In this document: piece by piece, positions 22,890-35,209 of the stretch | How the letters are laid out: each line of letters begins with the position of its first letter | Position numbering within the stretch: the first letter of the stretch is position 1 | Assembly (NCBI RefSeq): GCF_033118175.1 | Contig: NC_083694.1 | Location: forward strand, 35,549,608-35,613,607 | Length of the DNA: 64,000 nt | Direction of reading: 5' to 3' | Source of the DNA: Dama dama | Taxonomy: Eukaryota > Chordata > Mammalia > Artiodactyla > Cervidae | Notes under the pieces: generated by a model | The model's database searches: none | What the model saw: only the letters and a program-made list of their open reading frames with translations | Told to the model about the DNA's origin: nothing | Translations under genes and position numbers: made by a program

Positions 22890-23576
22890 AGTTTAAGACA
22901 ATAAATGTGTCCAAGAAATAAAGCAGATGGGAGTTCAGAAAAGGAAGCAAGAAAACACTGGGCTGGAATGGGAGAGAATTGCCCTGAGGAACTGGGACTT
23001 GAGTTTCATCAGCAAGGATCTGGGCAGGAGAAGGGGAGGTGATGGATTTCAGGTGGGGAGTGGTACAGAATAAAGGATGAAGGGAGGGATACAAGAATGA
23101 GGAATTTGTGTTCCGGGACCAAGGCAAGATGGGCCTAGAAGGGATGGAGAGCTTATTTTGAAGCAGAGTAGAAGAAAACACTGAAATTGAAGTTGATTCT
23201 TCATCTTGCAATGTATTATGTGTCAAAGGAGTATGGATTTTTCCTCAGGCCATTGAGATTCATTGAAAGTTAGCAGGATTGTTGTGGTAAAAGGATGAAG
23301 ATGAACTAGAGCAGAACAGAAACTGGAAGCAGAACAGAGAGAAGAGGAACAGAAAACAAAAGATTCATAGGAAACATCTTGCAAGGAAAAAATCAATAGA
23401 ACTGTATGATGGGAGAAAGAGACTGGAGTCAAAGTAACCCTGATTTGAAACCTGGGCATGAGGGGGACGAATCACTGACAAAAATCAACAAAAACAGGAG
23501 CGGGCCAATAACAGGAGAAGATAATTGCAGAGAAGAGGGCCAATATATCTTTCTCCTTAACAGGAGAAAGTCTAAG
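22890..23576. other. Intergenic, no feature seen
   Basis: GA-rich on the + strand, with antisense open frames of 121 and 78 codons that have low-complexity content and no recognisable domain. Judged noncoding. Confidence 0.6.
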
Positions 23577-23704
23577 GACTTTCCTGCCAATCCAGTGGTT
23601 AAGGCTCCATGCTTTCACTGTGGGGGTGGGGGGCATGAGTTTGATCCCTAGTTAGGGAGCTAAGATGCCACATGTGACATTGGCATGGCCAAAAAAAGAA
23701 AAAC
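23577..23704 (+). repeat. tRNA-Glu-derived (CHR-type) SINE
   Basis: 'ggactttcctgccaatccagtgg', 'gagtttgatccctagttaggga' and 'ggccaaaaaaagaaaaa' give the sense order of the short artiodactyl tRNA-derived SINE. Confidence 0.8.
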
Positions 23705-24061
23705 CTGAAATGTAAGTAATGTTCATTAATGTTCAGTAAGTGAAGAAGTAGGGCTTAGAACTGAGGTCAAGGGTGGAGACAGAAATTTGGGATTCATCTT
23801 TAAGGAAGTGACACCTTGAGGTATAAGTATGAATAATTCTTCAAGAAGAGAGAGTATCATTGTGACTCAAGTAATTATTTCAGTAAGTGCATTTTGGAAG
23901 TAGTTAGCCCAGGGAAAAAGACAGGACTTTGAAAAACACTTCCGATTAGGAAGAGAGCTACTGAAAGCAGTTTACAAGGAGGTTTTTAAGAAATAGAGGA
24001 GAGCTTAGCTTCTTTGTTATCTCAGATTTAAGAAAAGAGAAGTTTTTAAAATGAAGGGAAT

Positions 24062-25059
24062 CACCTTTCTCTAATAATTAACGATGTTGAACATCTTTTC
24101 ATGTGCCTCTCGGCCATCTGTGTGTCTTCTTTGGAGAAATGTCTTCTGCCTAGTTTTTGACTGGATTGTTTGTTTTGGTCCTGTTAAGCACCATGAGCTG
24201 TTTGTAAATTTTGAAGATATCACCTCACACCAGTTAGAACAGCCATCATCATAAAAAAAAAAAAAAAAAATCCACAAACAATAAATGCTGGAGAGAGTGT
24301 AGAGAGAAGGGAACTCTCCTACACTGTTGGTGGGAATGTAAATTGGAGAACAGTATTGAGGTTCCTTAAAAAATTAAAAATAGAGCTACCATATAACTCT
24401 GTAATCCCACACCTGGGCATATATCCAGAGAAAAACATGATCTGAAGGGATACGTGCACCCAAATGTTCATTGCGGCACTAATTACAATGGCTAAGACAT
24501 GGAAGCAACCTGTCAAGTGTCCATTGACAGAGGAATGGATAAAGAAAATGTAGTACATATATGCAGTGTAATATTAACCATTAAAAAGAATGACATAACG
24601 CCATTTGCAGCAACATGGACGGACCTAGAGATTGTCATCCTAAGTGAAGTAAGTCAGAGAGAGAAGGAGAAATATTGTATGACATCCCTCATATGTGGAA
24701 CCTAAAAAGAAATGATACAAATGAACTTACTTACAAAGCAGAAAGAAACTCACAGACTTAGAGAACAAATTTATGGTCACCAGGTGGGGGAAATAGGGGG
24801 AAGGAATAGTTAGGGAGTTTGGGATGGACGTGTAACATACTGCTATATTTAAAATGGATAACCAGCAAGGACCTACTATACAGCATTTGAAACTCTGCTC
24901 AGTATTATGTAGCAGCCTGGAGAGGAGGAGAATTTGGGGGAGAATGGACACATGCATATGTATGGCTGAGTCCCTTCGCTGTTTGCCTGAAACTATCACA
25001 ACATTATTAATTGGCTATACCCCAACACAAAATAAAAAGTTTTAAAAAATAAATGAAAA
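24062..25059 (+). mobile_element. L1 3' end with 5' inversion (twin priming)
   Basis: The first part (24066-24213) is L1 ORF2 sequence in antisense. The second part (24214-25048) is the adjoining downstream ORF2 and 3'UTR in sense, ending in an A-rich tail. GAAGGGAAT flanks the whole at 24053-24061 and 25060-25068, so both parts came from one insertion. ORF2 frames are broken by many stops. An A18 run lies inside at about 24253-24270. Confidence 0.88.
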
Positions 25060-25234
25060 GAAGGGAATGCTCAATATACTCAAATGCTGTAGGGCACAGC
25101 AGCTAATTGGAGACAGAGAAAAGGCCACTGGATTAGTGGTTTTCTAGAGTTACTTGAGTGCTGGAAGAAGGTACATTTTGGCAAGTTATGGTAAGAATAA
25201 GTGCTTGATAAAAATGGAAGCAGTGGTCATATAC

Positions 25235-25665
25235 CAGAGGCCTCCAAACCCCAGGCCTTGGACTGGTATAGGTCCATGACCTGTTAGGAGCAAGATGTCA
25301 CAGCAGGAGGTGAGCGGCAGGCGAGCAAGCGAAGTTCCGTCTATATTTACAGCTGCTCCCCGTCGCCTGCGTTGCTGCCTGAGGTCTGTCTGCTGTCAGA
25401 TCAGTGATGGCATCAGATTCTCTTGGGAGTGGAACTCTACTGTGAACTGTGTACGTGAGGGATCTAGGTTGCATGCTCCTGATGAGAATCTAATGCCTGA
25501 TAATCTGATTCTGCACTGTGGTAAGCTGTGTAAGTATTTCATGTAATAATAATAAAGTACACAATGAATGTAATGCACTTGAACCATCCCCACCCTGCCC
25601 TGGTCTGTGAAAAAATCGTCTTCCACAAAACTGGTCCCTGATGCCAAAAAGGTTGGGGACCACTG
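25235..25665. mobile_element. hAT-superfamily DNA transposon fossil (Zaphod/Tip100-like)
   Basis: Ends cagaggcctccaaaccc and ggttggggaccactg are degenerate inverted repeats. Interior motifs 'cagcaggaggtgagcggcagg', 'gcatcagattctc' and 'gagaatctaatgcctgat' form the well-known nonautonomous element with internal palindrome. I recognise the element, but the exact family name is from memory. Confidence 0.65.
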
Positions 25666-26103
25666 CTATAGATCACTTGCTTGAGATTTTTGGCATTAAA
25701 AGTGTATTAATAAGAATACTTTCAGTGGCAGTTGGCAGAAGCCTATCAAACTAGTTCAAATTACTCAGAGCTTTACTCAAAGGACACTAGGGCTGCCTAC
25801 TGAACCCAGAGAAATACTGCTGGAGCCAGTGTAGCTCTTGGGGTCCCAGACACTGGAATGAGGCCCATACCCTTAGGCCTAGCAAGATCCATACACCCTG
25901 CCCTGGGTCTCACCAGCACTCTTCTGACTATGCAAAGAATCTATGGGCCAGATGAATGTGCCCACATGGATTCTGTATCTCTCATTGCAGACCATCCTTC
26001 AGGCACTTGGGGTTTAATTCCTTTCCAAATGATCTGGAATCCACTTTCAGGGTTTCCATTATTTGTGGGGGTTGGGTAGATAGGTGGTCCTTGGATATGC
26101 ATG

Positions 26104-26329
26104 CTGCAGTTATTCCCAGGTGGCTCAGTAGTGAAGAATCCACCTGCCAATGCAGGAGACACAAGAGACGCAGGTTCGATCCCTGGTTTGGGAAGATCCC
26201 CTGGAGTAGGAAATGGGAAGCTGCTCCAGTATTCTTGCCTGGAAAATTTCTTGGACAGAAGAGCCTGGCGGAATACAGTCCACGGGGTCACAAAAGAGTT
26301 GGACACAACTTAGCGACTAAACAGTAACA
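26104..26329 (+). repeat. Bov-tA SINE
   Basis: Sense copy from 'cccaggtggctcagtagtg' to 'cttagcgactaaacagtaac'. ATGCATG flanks it at 26097-26103 and 26330-26336. Confidence 0.9.
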
Positions 26330-26886
26330 ATGCATGTCTACTTCTGGTGCAGGATGGGGCTGGGTGAGAAGAGACGTGGGTAGGCTACAGGCTGCAGTCT
26401 AAGGCCTGGCCAGAGGCTCCCTAAAATGCCATGTTCTGGAAAGGAACTACAAAGCAAACAGTCTGATTCAGAACGAGAACCTGGCTTTTCCTGTCATTAT
26501 AAATGGGTTCATTAATGGAGGAGGGTGAAATATAATTTCTTTAGCAGTTTGTTAGCTTAATTTATAACAGTAGTGTTTGGATGTGAATATGCAGGCCTTT
26601 GTTTGTTCTCTAGCCTGAATATGGCTCTAGCATCCCTATGGATGAGCCACCAGGCTTGGCTGCCTTTTGATTTAATTTCTGGAGATTACATTAACTGGAA
26701 ATCAGTGCCAGAAAGCTTTCTGAGTCATAAATCTTCAATATGAACCCATTTGGGCCCCACATTTTTTTCTCACTTAGAAATTGGACTCAGACCTCTGTGC
26801 ATCTGTAGGACCTCAGCTTGAAGGCTTCTTTCAAATCTTCCTTGGGACAGGGTGACAGGAGAATTTTGAACAGAGTTTATCTGTCC

Positions 26887-27089
26887 CCTGGTGGCTCAGA
26901 TGGTAAAGAGTCTGCCTGCAATGCGGAAGACCAGAGTTCAATCTCTGGGTCAGGAAGATCCCCTGGAGAAGGAAATGGCAATCCACTCCAGTAAACTTGC
27001 CAGGAAAATCCCATGGACGGAGGAGCCTGGCAGGCTACAGCTCATAGGGTCACAAAGAGTTGGACACAATTGAGCAACTTCATTTTCAC
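26887..27089 (+). repeat. Bov-tA SINE with 11-bp target-site duplication
   Basis: Sense copy from 'ctggtggctcagatggtaaag' to 'gagcaacttcattttcac'. TTTATCTGTCC is repeated at 26876-26886 and 27090-27100. Confidence 0.93.
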
Positions 27090-27100
27090 TTTATCTGTCC

Positions 27101-29329
27101 ACTATTAGTCAGCATACCAATTTATTGTGGTTTACCTGGGTTGTGGTTTACATTATGCTTGTGGGAAGACAGAACAGCAGAGAGTTTGAGAAGGAGCCGA
27201 GAAGGAAGATTTCAGTTATTGCTTTAGTTCCTCTTAAGCCCCAGTACTTTCCATTGTGTCTCCATTGTGTTTCAAACTTCCTTTACTTGACAAGGGGGGA
27301 TTTCTGTTGCAGTTCAGAGTTTTCGATGGTCTGATCCTTGGAGTCTTGCAGACCTGGCATTTGGTTGAGATCCTCTCTGTTGCACAGAATACCTCAGGTC
27401 ATTTCGTTCTAGAGTTGAAGGCCTGTAATACTCATTTCTATATTGTCAGGTGCACTTTAGTTGCAAGTGGCAGAAACCCAATTGAAATTAGGTTGAGGTG
27501 GTTTAAATAAGGTGTTTATTAGCTGGATGGAAGGTAGGTCAGAGGAAGAAAGGAGGAGTCAAGGGAATCGAGGTAGCTCTGAGAAGCTCAGTCACTGGAA
27601 CTGAGACTTAACATCACCAAAACCCTCTGTCTGTGTCTCATCTCTGCAGGCAAATTTTCTCCATGGAGTAAGGAAAGTGGCTGCTGGCAGAGGAGACTTG
27701 CATCCTTTCAGCTTAGAAGAAAGATCTGAGAAACCATCTCCTGTTATAAATACCCTGGGAGATAACTTCAGTGTCCTGGTTTGGTTTATGTACACTTGTG
27801 ATCCAACCACTGATCCCTAGCGGTGGAGATGTTCTAAGTGTCTAGACCAGTGGTGTGTGTCTTTTTTGGGCACCACTTGAGCACCAGTGCAATGCCTCTT
27901 GTCCTCACAGTCACTACTGAAATACTCAATCCTCAGTATATTTCCAGAGTCTTGTAGATAGAACATCAACTAAACCAGTGTATAAATGCTCCCCACTTTC
28001 ATTTTCAGGCATACCAGTTTTGGACATCAGTCCCAAGTGGTGGTGGCCACCTTGATAATGGACCCTTGCATTAGTTTTCCATTTTCATCCTTTTATTCCC
28101 TCAGCTTGTCATTCCTGTTCCCTTTGACCATTTTCCAAATAAACCATCTGCATGTCAGCCATTACCTCCTCTGTGCTTTACTGGGGAGAGGGTGGGGGGA
28201 GGTCTCTGACTAACATGGAGCTTTATCTCTTTTGCCAGGGGACATCATCTCCAAAACTTGGATTGAGTACTGGGAACCTGCTGTTACCAGAAGAAAGAGA
28301 GAATGAAATGAAATGTAGGCAGATAAAAATAACATAGGTTCTCCAGGTTGAGGAAGGAGAAAAGAACACTTTTGACTGTCAACTGTTTTCCATCTCAATT
28401 GGTATTAACTTCCTTCTTGCTGACGTTGACAAATGCTTGCTGCAAATACGTCAATTAAAACTGTACCAATTCCTTTCTTCATTCTTGTTGAAGAGACAAC
28501 TAGCATTTCAACAAAGTCCGTTTACTCTTCTTTCTGGGCACACGGATAGGTTTCATTCCCCAGCATCCTTTGCAGGTAGGTGTGGTCTTGTGACACCTTC
28601 CAGACAATGGAATGCGAGCAGCAGTGGTATTTGACAGTTTCGATCCTGGCTCATAATTCCCACCTGCGCTTTCCCTTGCTCTTTCTTCCCTGTGGCTGAA
28701 TGCTAAGACAGCATCCAATCAATTTTGGGAGCCACATTTTAAGGATGGTAAAGCAACAGTCAACCTGGGGCTGGAAATGTGACTTCAGGAAGATAAGTTG
28801 CAACTCTTGCTGACCTGGAAACATTCTGGAGTATTACATGGTAGAGAAAATAAAGTTCTATTCTTCAGTCCTTGAAATGACAAAGTCTATTTGTTAACTG
28901 CAACTCAGCCCAACCTAAAACCTCCTTTTCCTTTCTTCTCCCTTCTTCCTTCAACATCATGTGCATTTCATAGACTTATGAGTTACACATAAGCACACAT
29001 TCTTCCATATTGGACATTTGAATATTATAGTATATGGTTTTGTAGCATCTTGTGCCCTTTGTATAATATGTAACTAACTGAATGTTGTAGTAAATAAATA
29101 CACTAAATAACACTTTCAATAAATTAGTGCCTGACACTGTAGAGTTCCTGGAAAATATGTCAAAATGTTATTCTAGTTTTAAAAAGGCAGCATTCCTGAA
29201 AGTAAAAATGCCAGGTCATTTACAAACTGAAGACATCTGAAAACAATTTCTTAAAGTCACATATTTATTTGCTTAGTGACACTCAGTTACTCAGAGGTAA
29301 AATAAGGCTAGAAATCCTGGACAGCTAGA
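27101..29329. other. Intergenic, degraded old repeats only
   Basis: No gene. About 27450-27600 ('caagtggcagaaacccaattgaaa..', 'tgtttattagctgg') and 28550-28860 ('ggtgtggtcttgtgac', 'caatggaatgcgagcagcagtgg', 'aataaagttctattctt') look like ancient interspersed repeats whose families I could not assign. Confidence 0.55.
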
Positions 29330-29815
29330 GAAACTCACACATGTGTGCAGGAAGACATGAATAGAAATGTTCATCATAGCACAGCTTGCAATAATAAAAT
29401 ATTGGAAACAAACGAGATGTCCGTCAAGGAGAGAATAAACAAACTGTGATATATTCATACAATGGAATACTATTCAGAAATAAAAAATGAATAAATGAGA
29501 AATGACTACACACATCTAGAGTTTCTGGAGACCTCTCAGAAACATCACTCTGAGAAGAAAAAATAAATTGTAGAAGGATATATGACACTATTTATATAAA
29601 GTTTAAAAATAGATAATAAAATCATATATTGTTTATAAACACATGTGTATGTGGTAAAATACATAAACATATAAATTAAAAAATCAAATGAAAAATAACT
29701 TAAAAATACTAATTTCTGAAAACAGCAATTTCTGAGTAAGGAAGTAGGGGACAGAATCTGAAGAAGCATACTAGGTGCTTCAAATAAATCTGAACTATTT
29801 CATTTCCTTAAAAAA
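29330..29815 (+). repeat. Old L1 3'-end fragment
   Basis: 'gaaatgttcatcatagcacagc', 'aatggaatactattcagaaata' and the A/T-rich tail are L1 ORF2/3'UTR motifs in sense, heavily mutated. Confidence 0.65.
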
Positions 29816-30030
29816 TATGAGATGAAAATAAAACAAATACTAAAGGTTGGCAAAAGCTGGGTGGCAAGCACAGTATGTTCAAAATACTGGTCTCTGTACT
29901 TTTGTGTGCTTATGATATTTCACAGTGTGTTAAATGTGGGAAAAAAGATGGGCATGTATATCTCACAACCTCAGCAGAGGGTCATGCAAAAACTGTTGGT
30001 GGGTGTGTTTGTGTGATCTTAGACTTTGCT

Positions 30031-30238
30031 CTAAGGCGTCCCTGGCAGCCCAATGGTAAAGAATCCACCTGCCAATGCAGGAGACTTGGGTTTGATCCCT
30101 GGGTTGGGAAGATCCCCTGGAGAAGGAAATGGCAAACTGCTTCAGTATTCTTGCCCAGAAAATTCCATGAACAGAAAAGTCCATGATGGGCCATGGTCCA
30201 GTCAGATACGAATTGGTGACTAAACAACAAAAACATGA
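30031..30238 (+). repeat. Bov-tA SINE
   Basis: Diverged sense copy. AGACTTTGCT flanks it at 30021-30030 and 30239-30248. Confidence 0.92.
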
Positions 30239-30482
30239 AGACTTTGCTATAGCCAAGCAGGGAGCAAAGATGTTATAATACATTTTCAAGAGGACTTAAA
30301 AAAAGTTCTACATATAACCCACCCCATCAAGCTTCTAGACATGGAAGAAGCAATGCCCCTTAAAGATTTATGCCAAGAATATTTTCCTTGGCTTACTACT
30401 GTAAACCTAAATTTCTGCCTTCACAGGAAGGGTTTCCAGGAGTTTCCCATTATCTGGGCTGTATAGGTATCCTGTATATAGG

Positions 30483-30528
<46 letters not shown>

Positions 30529-30600
30529 GAATATATCCAGTTTATATTATATATATAAATAAATATATTCCATAGACATGGAATATATATATATGGAAGC
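30483..30600 (+). repeat. (CT)n(AT)n compound microsatellite
   Basis: Thirteen CT units (30483-30508) run directly into an AT array to 30528, then imperfect AT-rich sequence to about 30600. Confidence 0.92.
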
Positions 30601-30919
30601 TATATTCAAGATATAACTTCTATATCTTGAAGTTATTATTAGCCATTATCACTCCTGCATGGTCTTAAAGGCATAGGACATAGTTTTGATGCATGTGACG
30701 GAAGCAGAGAAGTATGTGTGTGGGGTATGGGAATCCTGTGGCAGAATACCAAACATTGACGGAAAAATCTACAGAGGGGAATATTAGGGAATAATATGAT
30801 ATCATGGAAAAAGCATGGATGTTGTTTCTAGTCTCTGTTTTCTTATTTGTGGTGTAATCTTGGCAAGTTATTTATTCCCCATGAGCCTTTTTTCTTCTTT
30901 TGTAAAGTAATACCTACAC

Positions 30920-31134
30920 TGTGGCTTCCCTGGTGGCTCAGTGGTAAAAAATCCACCTGCCAAACAGGAGACATGGGTTGGATCCTGGGTCAGGAAGATC
31001 CCCTGGAGGAGGAAATGGCAAGCCACTGCAGTATTCTTGCCTGGAAAATCCCATGGACAAAGGAAGCTGGCAGACTATAGTCCAGGGCGTCACAAAGAGC
31101 TGGACATGACTGAGCAACTCAGCATGAGCTTGGG
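30920..31134 (+). repeat. Bov-tA SINE
   Basis: Sense copy 'ggcttccctggtggctcagt' to 'gactgagcaactcagcatg'. Imperfect duplication TACCTACAC (30911-30919) / TACCCACAC (31135-31143). Confidence 0.88.
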
Positions 31135-31454
31135 TACCCACACCATAGAATGGTGGAGGATTAAACAAGGCATCATACGGGAGGGTTAACATGCTACTTA
31201 AATCACATCATAGAGTTCCTTTTCCAGCCATACTTACAAGCGACACCTCAGATACAGTAGAGAGTCTTGGTTTGTGGGTTAGAAGGCCCAGATTCTGTGC
31301 GGTGACATAGCTGAAGGAATTCAAAGATGAGAGATATGTAGCAACCAATGAGAGGAGGAGGAAGAACATGGAAAGGAAAAGAGGGAGCGTAGAGAATGTG
31401 CGTGACTGCCCTCCTCTTCCGGGAATTATATGCAAGATGTTTCTCCTGTTGCCT

Positions 31455-31784
31455 GTGCTGTGCTGAGTCACTCATTCATGTCCAACTCTCTGTGACCCCA
31501 TGGACTGTAGCCCGCCAGGCTCCGCTGTCCATGGGGATTCTCCAGGCAAGAATACTGGAGTGGGTTGCCATGCCCTCCTCCATGGGATCTTCCCAACCCA
31601 GGGATCGAACCCAGGTCTCCCACATTGCGGGCGGATTTTTTATCATCTGAGCCACCAGGGAAGCCCAAGAATACTGGAATGGGTAGCTTATCCCTTCTCT
31701 AGGGGAACTTCTTGACCTAGGAACTGAATCAGGCTCTCCTGCATTGCAGGCAGATTCTTTGCCATCTGAGCTACCAGGGCAGCC
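31455..31784 (-). repeat. Bov-A2 dimeric SINE with 13-bp target-site duplication
   Basis: Two BovA units in antisense, the second starting near 31668 'aagaatactggaatgggtag'. TCTCCTGTTGCCT is repeated at 31442-31454 and 31785-31797. It directly abuts a BovB 3' end. Confidence 0.93.
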
Positions 31785-31797
31785 TCTCCTGTTGCCT

Positions 31798-31990
31798 CAG
31801 TTCAGTTCAGTTCAGTTGCTCGGTCGTGGCCGACTCTTTGCAACCCCATGAATCACAGCATGCCAGGCCTCCCTGTCCATCACAAACTCCCGGAGTTTAC
31901 TCAAACTCATGCCCGTCGAGTTGGTGATGCCATCCAGCCATCTCATCCTCTGTTGTCCCCTTCTCCTCCTGCCCCCAATCCCTCCCAGCA
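31798..31990 (-). mobile_element. BovB LINE 3' end, 5'-truncated
   Basis: The antisense (TTCAGT)n tail and the BovB 3' terminus, about 190 bp. TGTTGCCT flanks it at 31790-31797 and 31991-31998. The left copy is part of the neighbouring Bov-A2 duplication. Confidence 0.9.
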
Positions 31991-31998
31991 TGTTGCCT

Positions 31999-32759
31999 AG
32001 CTACTCTTAAAGCTGAAGCTGGTTTCCCACCCTGTCCTTGGGATACAAAAGTGAAACAAAGTTTACAAGCCTCTTTTCCCCACCCTCTTGCTAATTCTAC
32101 AGAGCAGTGAGTGAGAAGAGTTTTGATGAATTTTTTCTCTTTCGTAACACAAGACAGCCTAGCCCCGCAGAGCTGCATCTTGAGTGAAGACAAAGCCCCC
32201 AAGTTATTTCACTTCAACCCCTTTCCCTACTGTTTCTTGCTGTGCAACGCCCCTGATACTCGCGGATGGAGTGTGTGGTGCCGGTTAGCCAAGGAGAATC
32301 TCCATCAGCCTGGACAGCACTCCCTATTCCTCCTGACCCCTTGCCTTCCCCTTTCGGTCCTCAAGTGAGTTTTCAGTTTTCTTCAAGCTAACTATTTTTG
32401 TGTAGTGAGAATAAAAGCAGCCACCATAGATACCTAAGGATGATTATAAAATGTCCCTTCCTCCAACTTTAAAAAAATGAAGTGGGGACTGTGTCCCACC
32501 TGCCCCTGCTGCCTCTGTCTCCAGGCTCCTAACTCAGCCCCTGTCCTCCCAGGTAGAGAATGAACCTGCTTCTCCATCTTACCCCAACACCAAATGAATT
32601 GCTGATGGCCAGGTGGGATTAAAAGTATCCTGAAAATATGCTGTAGGCAAGAGATGCACAAAACACAGGGGTGGAATTTTGAAGAAAATGTAAATCAGTT
32701 GAATACCAGGCCAAATAAACTGGTCTTTAGAAACTGGTCTCTAGACAGATAATATAGAC
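31999..32759. other. Intergenic, no feature seen
   Basis: Moderately GC-rich, single-copy-looking. Short open frames of 75-101 codons on both strands lack domains and start in repeats, so no gene is called. Confidence 0.6.
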
Positions 32760-32762
32760 TGC

Positions 32763-32970
32763 TCCCCAGGTGGCTCAGTGGTATAAAGAATCCACCTGCC
32801 ATTGCAAGTGATACGGGATCGATCCCTGTGTTGGGAAGATCTCCTGGAGAAGGAAATGGTAACTCACTCCGGTATTCTTGCTTGGGAATTTCCATGGATA
32901 GAGGAGCCTGGAGGACTACATTCAATGTGGTCACAAAAGAGTCAGACATGACTTAGCAACTAAACAACAA
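32763..32970 (+). repeat. Bov-tA SINE
   Basis: Sense copy 'ccccaggtggctcagtggtat' to 'cttagcaactaaacaacaa', diverged. No clear duplication. Confidence 0.88.
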
Positions 32971-33310
32971 TATTACAGACTTTAAAGTCAAGAGTACTCT
33001 TAGGATAGGGTAGATCATTCCATAATGGTGAAAAAGAAAAATTCAACATGAAACTATAACAGTTTTAAATAATACTTAACAATGTTTAATGACAGTCTTA
33101 AAATTTATAATCCATACACTGATGGAATTATAAAACAAAATTTAGAAATTCACAATACAAATTGGAAATTTTAACATACTTCTCTCGGTAAATGATAAAC
33201 ACCAAAAATTAGAAAGCTTATAGAAGAGTTGAACAAGACAGTTCATAAGCTTTGTCTTTATATATATTGATCTTATAAAATAAATTTTAAATATTAAAGA
33301 ACTCATATGA

Positions 33311-33533
33311 GTGAAAGAAAGTGAAAGTGTTCATTGCTCAGTTGTATCTGACTCTTTGCGGACGCCATAGACTATAGCCCACCAGGTTCCTCTGTCCATG
33401 GAATTCTCCAGGCAAGAATACTGGACTGGGTTGCCATTTCCTCTTCCAGGGGAATCTTTCCAATCCCGGGATTGAAGCTGGGTCTCTTACATTGCAGGTA
33501 GATTCTTTACCATCTGAGCCATCAGGGAAGCCC
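33311..33533 (-). repeat. Bov-tA-type SINE
   Basis: Antisense copy 'gaaagtgttcattgctcagttg' to 'gagccatcagggaagcccc'. Confidence 0.9.
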
Positions 33534-34884
33534 CACATAGGCAGCATACTATATAAACTATGTTTTTATCATAAATTAATTAAATCCAATATCATTAGCA
33601 AAAGAACTATGATGGGGAAAATACTATAGGCCATGTTCGAAGTTCACAGACAGCATTCAGTAATCCAGAAGAGTGGATTCAGGAAGGTACTTCAATGTTT
33701 TAAGGAAAGAAGATAACAGGCATTATACCTATACAGGTACAGGGGATAAGCCCTACAACCAGCCAAAGGTCCTGACAGTCTGGCTCCTGGAAACTTCAGA
33801 GCAATTAACTCTTGTCCCCATTCTGCTGTACTGGGTTCAGGTACATACCAGGACTAAACTCATGTTGGCCTATAGGAGTTGAGGGAGGTGATTGAATGTA
33901 CTATATTGAATTGTTCCCAGCGATAATATATTATATAATAGTAAGTTTGATGATCTCAGGCTTATATTCTGACAAGCCTATGCTCAGGCCTCCTCTGGTC
34001 TGTATAAGACTGAGAATGCTGGGTTTCCTGAATAGTGATATTACCCTCATTTCTTTAGACATTATAAGCCATAACTGCAGGATCTTAGGGTGTGGAAATT
34101 TGCCCTTCCATCTGTCGTAGAAAATGTGCTGTATATCCTGACATCACTAACTTTATTAAGGATCCTTTAGAAAAACGATCCCAGATTGGTTTCCTAAAGC
34201 AATAGCTGTTTGAACATTCATAAGTTTAAGCCCCCTAATGAAATGTATTAAATGCTGTTTGACTTTGCTTCCCAGAAAACTACAGAGTGTATGCTTTTTG
34301 AGAAAAAGAAAAAACAAGAGAGTATGGCCACAAACAAGAGGATAGGATATAGTCAGGTACTTTATGCTAAATTGGCAGGATTTGTAGACTGGTAGATTGG
34401 GATTTTCACTCCTGGGAGACTAAAAAATTAGGAAATTTATTACAGCAGTCCTTACATACTTTTTTGCTTGATGACTTTATCCTCAGACTGGTAGCTAGAA
34501 AGTTGAAAATGTCAAAGAGAATTTTTGAATAAGTTTCTCATTTCTCAAGAAAAAAGAAGGAATTTTGAGATAGATAATGATATAGTACAGTTCAATATAA
34601 TTTTCGACTGACTGAGTAGGATTTTTTCATTAGCACACTTCAGAAATTTGTTGTGGGTCCACCTTTTCTCAATATATTAACCAATTACTAGTGCAAAGGT
34701 AAGAAAATCTTATGCTTATCAAAATTTCAAATGACCTAAGCCTTGAAAGAATAGTTGATACACTTGAGTCAAAGGATTGCTTTTAAGATGGATTAATTTC
34801 AATATTAGATCATTGGTTAGTGGGTTCCTAATTTAAAGGAAGGAAACGAAACCCTACCTAAAGCAACATCTTTCTTTAGTCTAA
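33534..34884. other. Intergenic AT-rich DNA, no feature seen
   Basis: Low-complexity AT-rich sequence with no open frame above 75 codons and no repeat I can name. Confidence 0.6.
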
Positions 34885-35209
34885 TTTCTACTACACACTC
34901 CCTGGAATGGCTAAAATTAAAGAGACTGTCAATATCAACAGTTGGTGAGGATGTGGAGCAACTGTAAATCTTACATATTGCTGGTGGAAGTGAAAAATGA
35001 TATAACATTTTACAGAACAGTCTGTCAGTTTCTTATCAAGATGAAAATATAATCGTCATAAGCCCCAAAAATTCCACTCCTAGATATTTATCCAGGAGAA
35101 GAGAAATACTTGCCTATATAAAGGCCTAGACACAAATGTTGTACATTTTGCTCATAATAACTCCAAATGGAAATAACTTAAATGCTCACATAAGTGAATA
35201 AACAAACAT

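Noticed and set aside
22861..23226. 121-codon antisense frame next to a SINE
   Set aside because: Starts in unique GA/CT-rich sequence, ends in the SINE, low-complexity composition, no domain.
25941..26327. Frames of 121 and 123 codons on opposite strands
   Set aside because: Both lie largely in the Bov-tA SINE, whose consensus lacks stops in several frames.
26887..27089. tRNA genes suggested by A/B-box-like SINE heads
   Set aside because: The tRNA-like parts belong to Bov-tA and CHR SINEs. No cloverleaf with an anticodon arm can be drawn.
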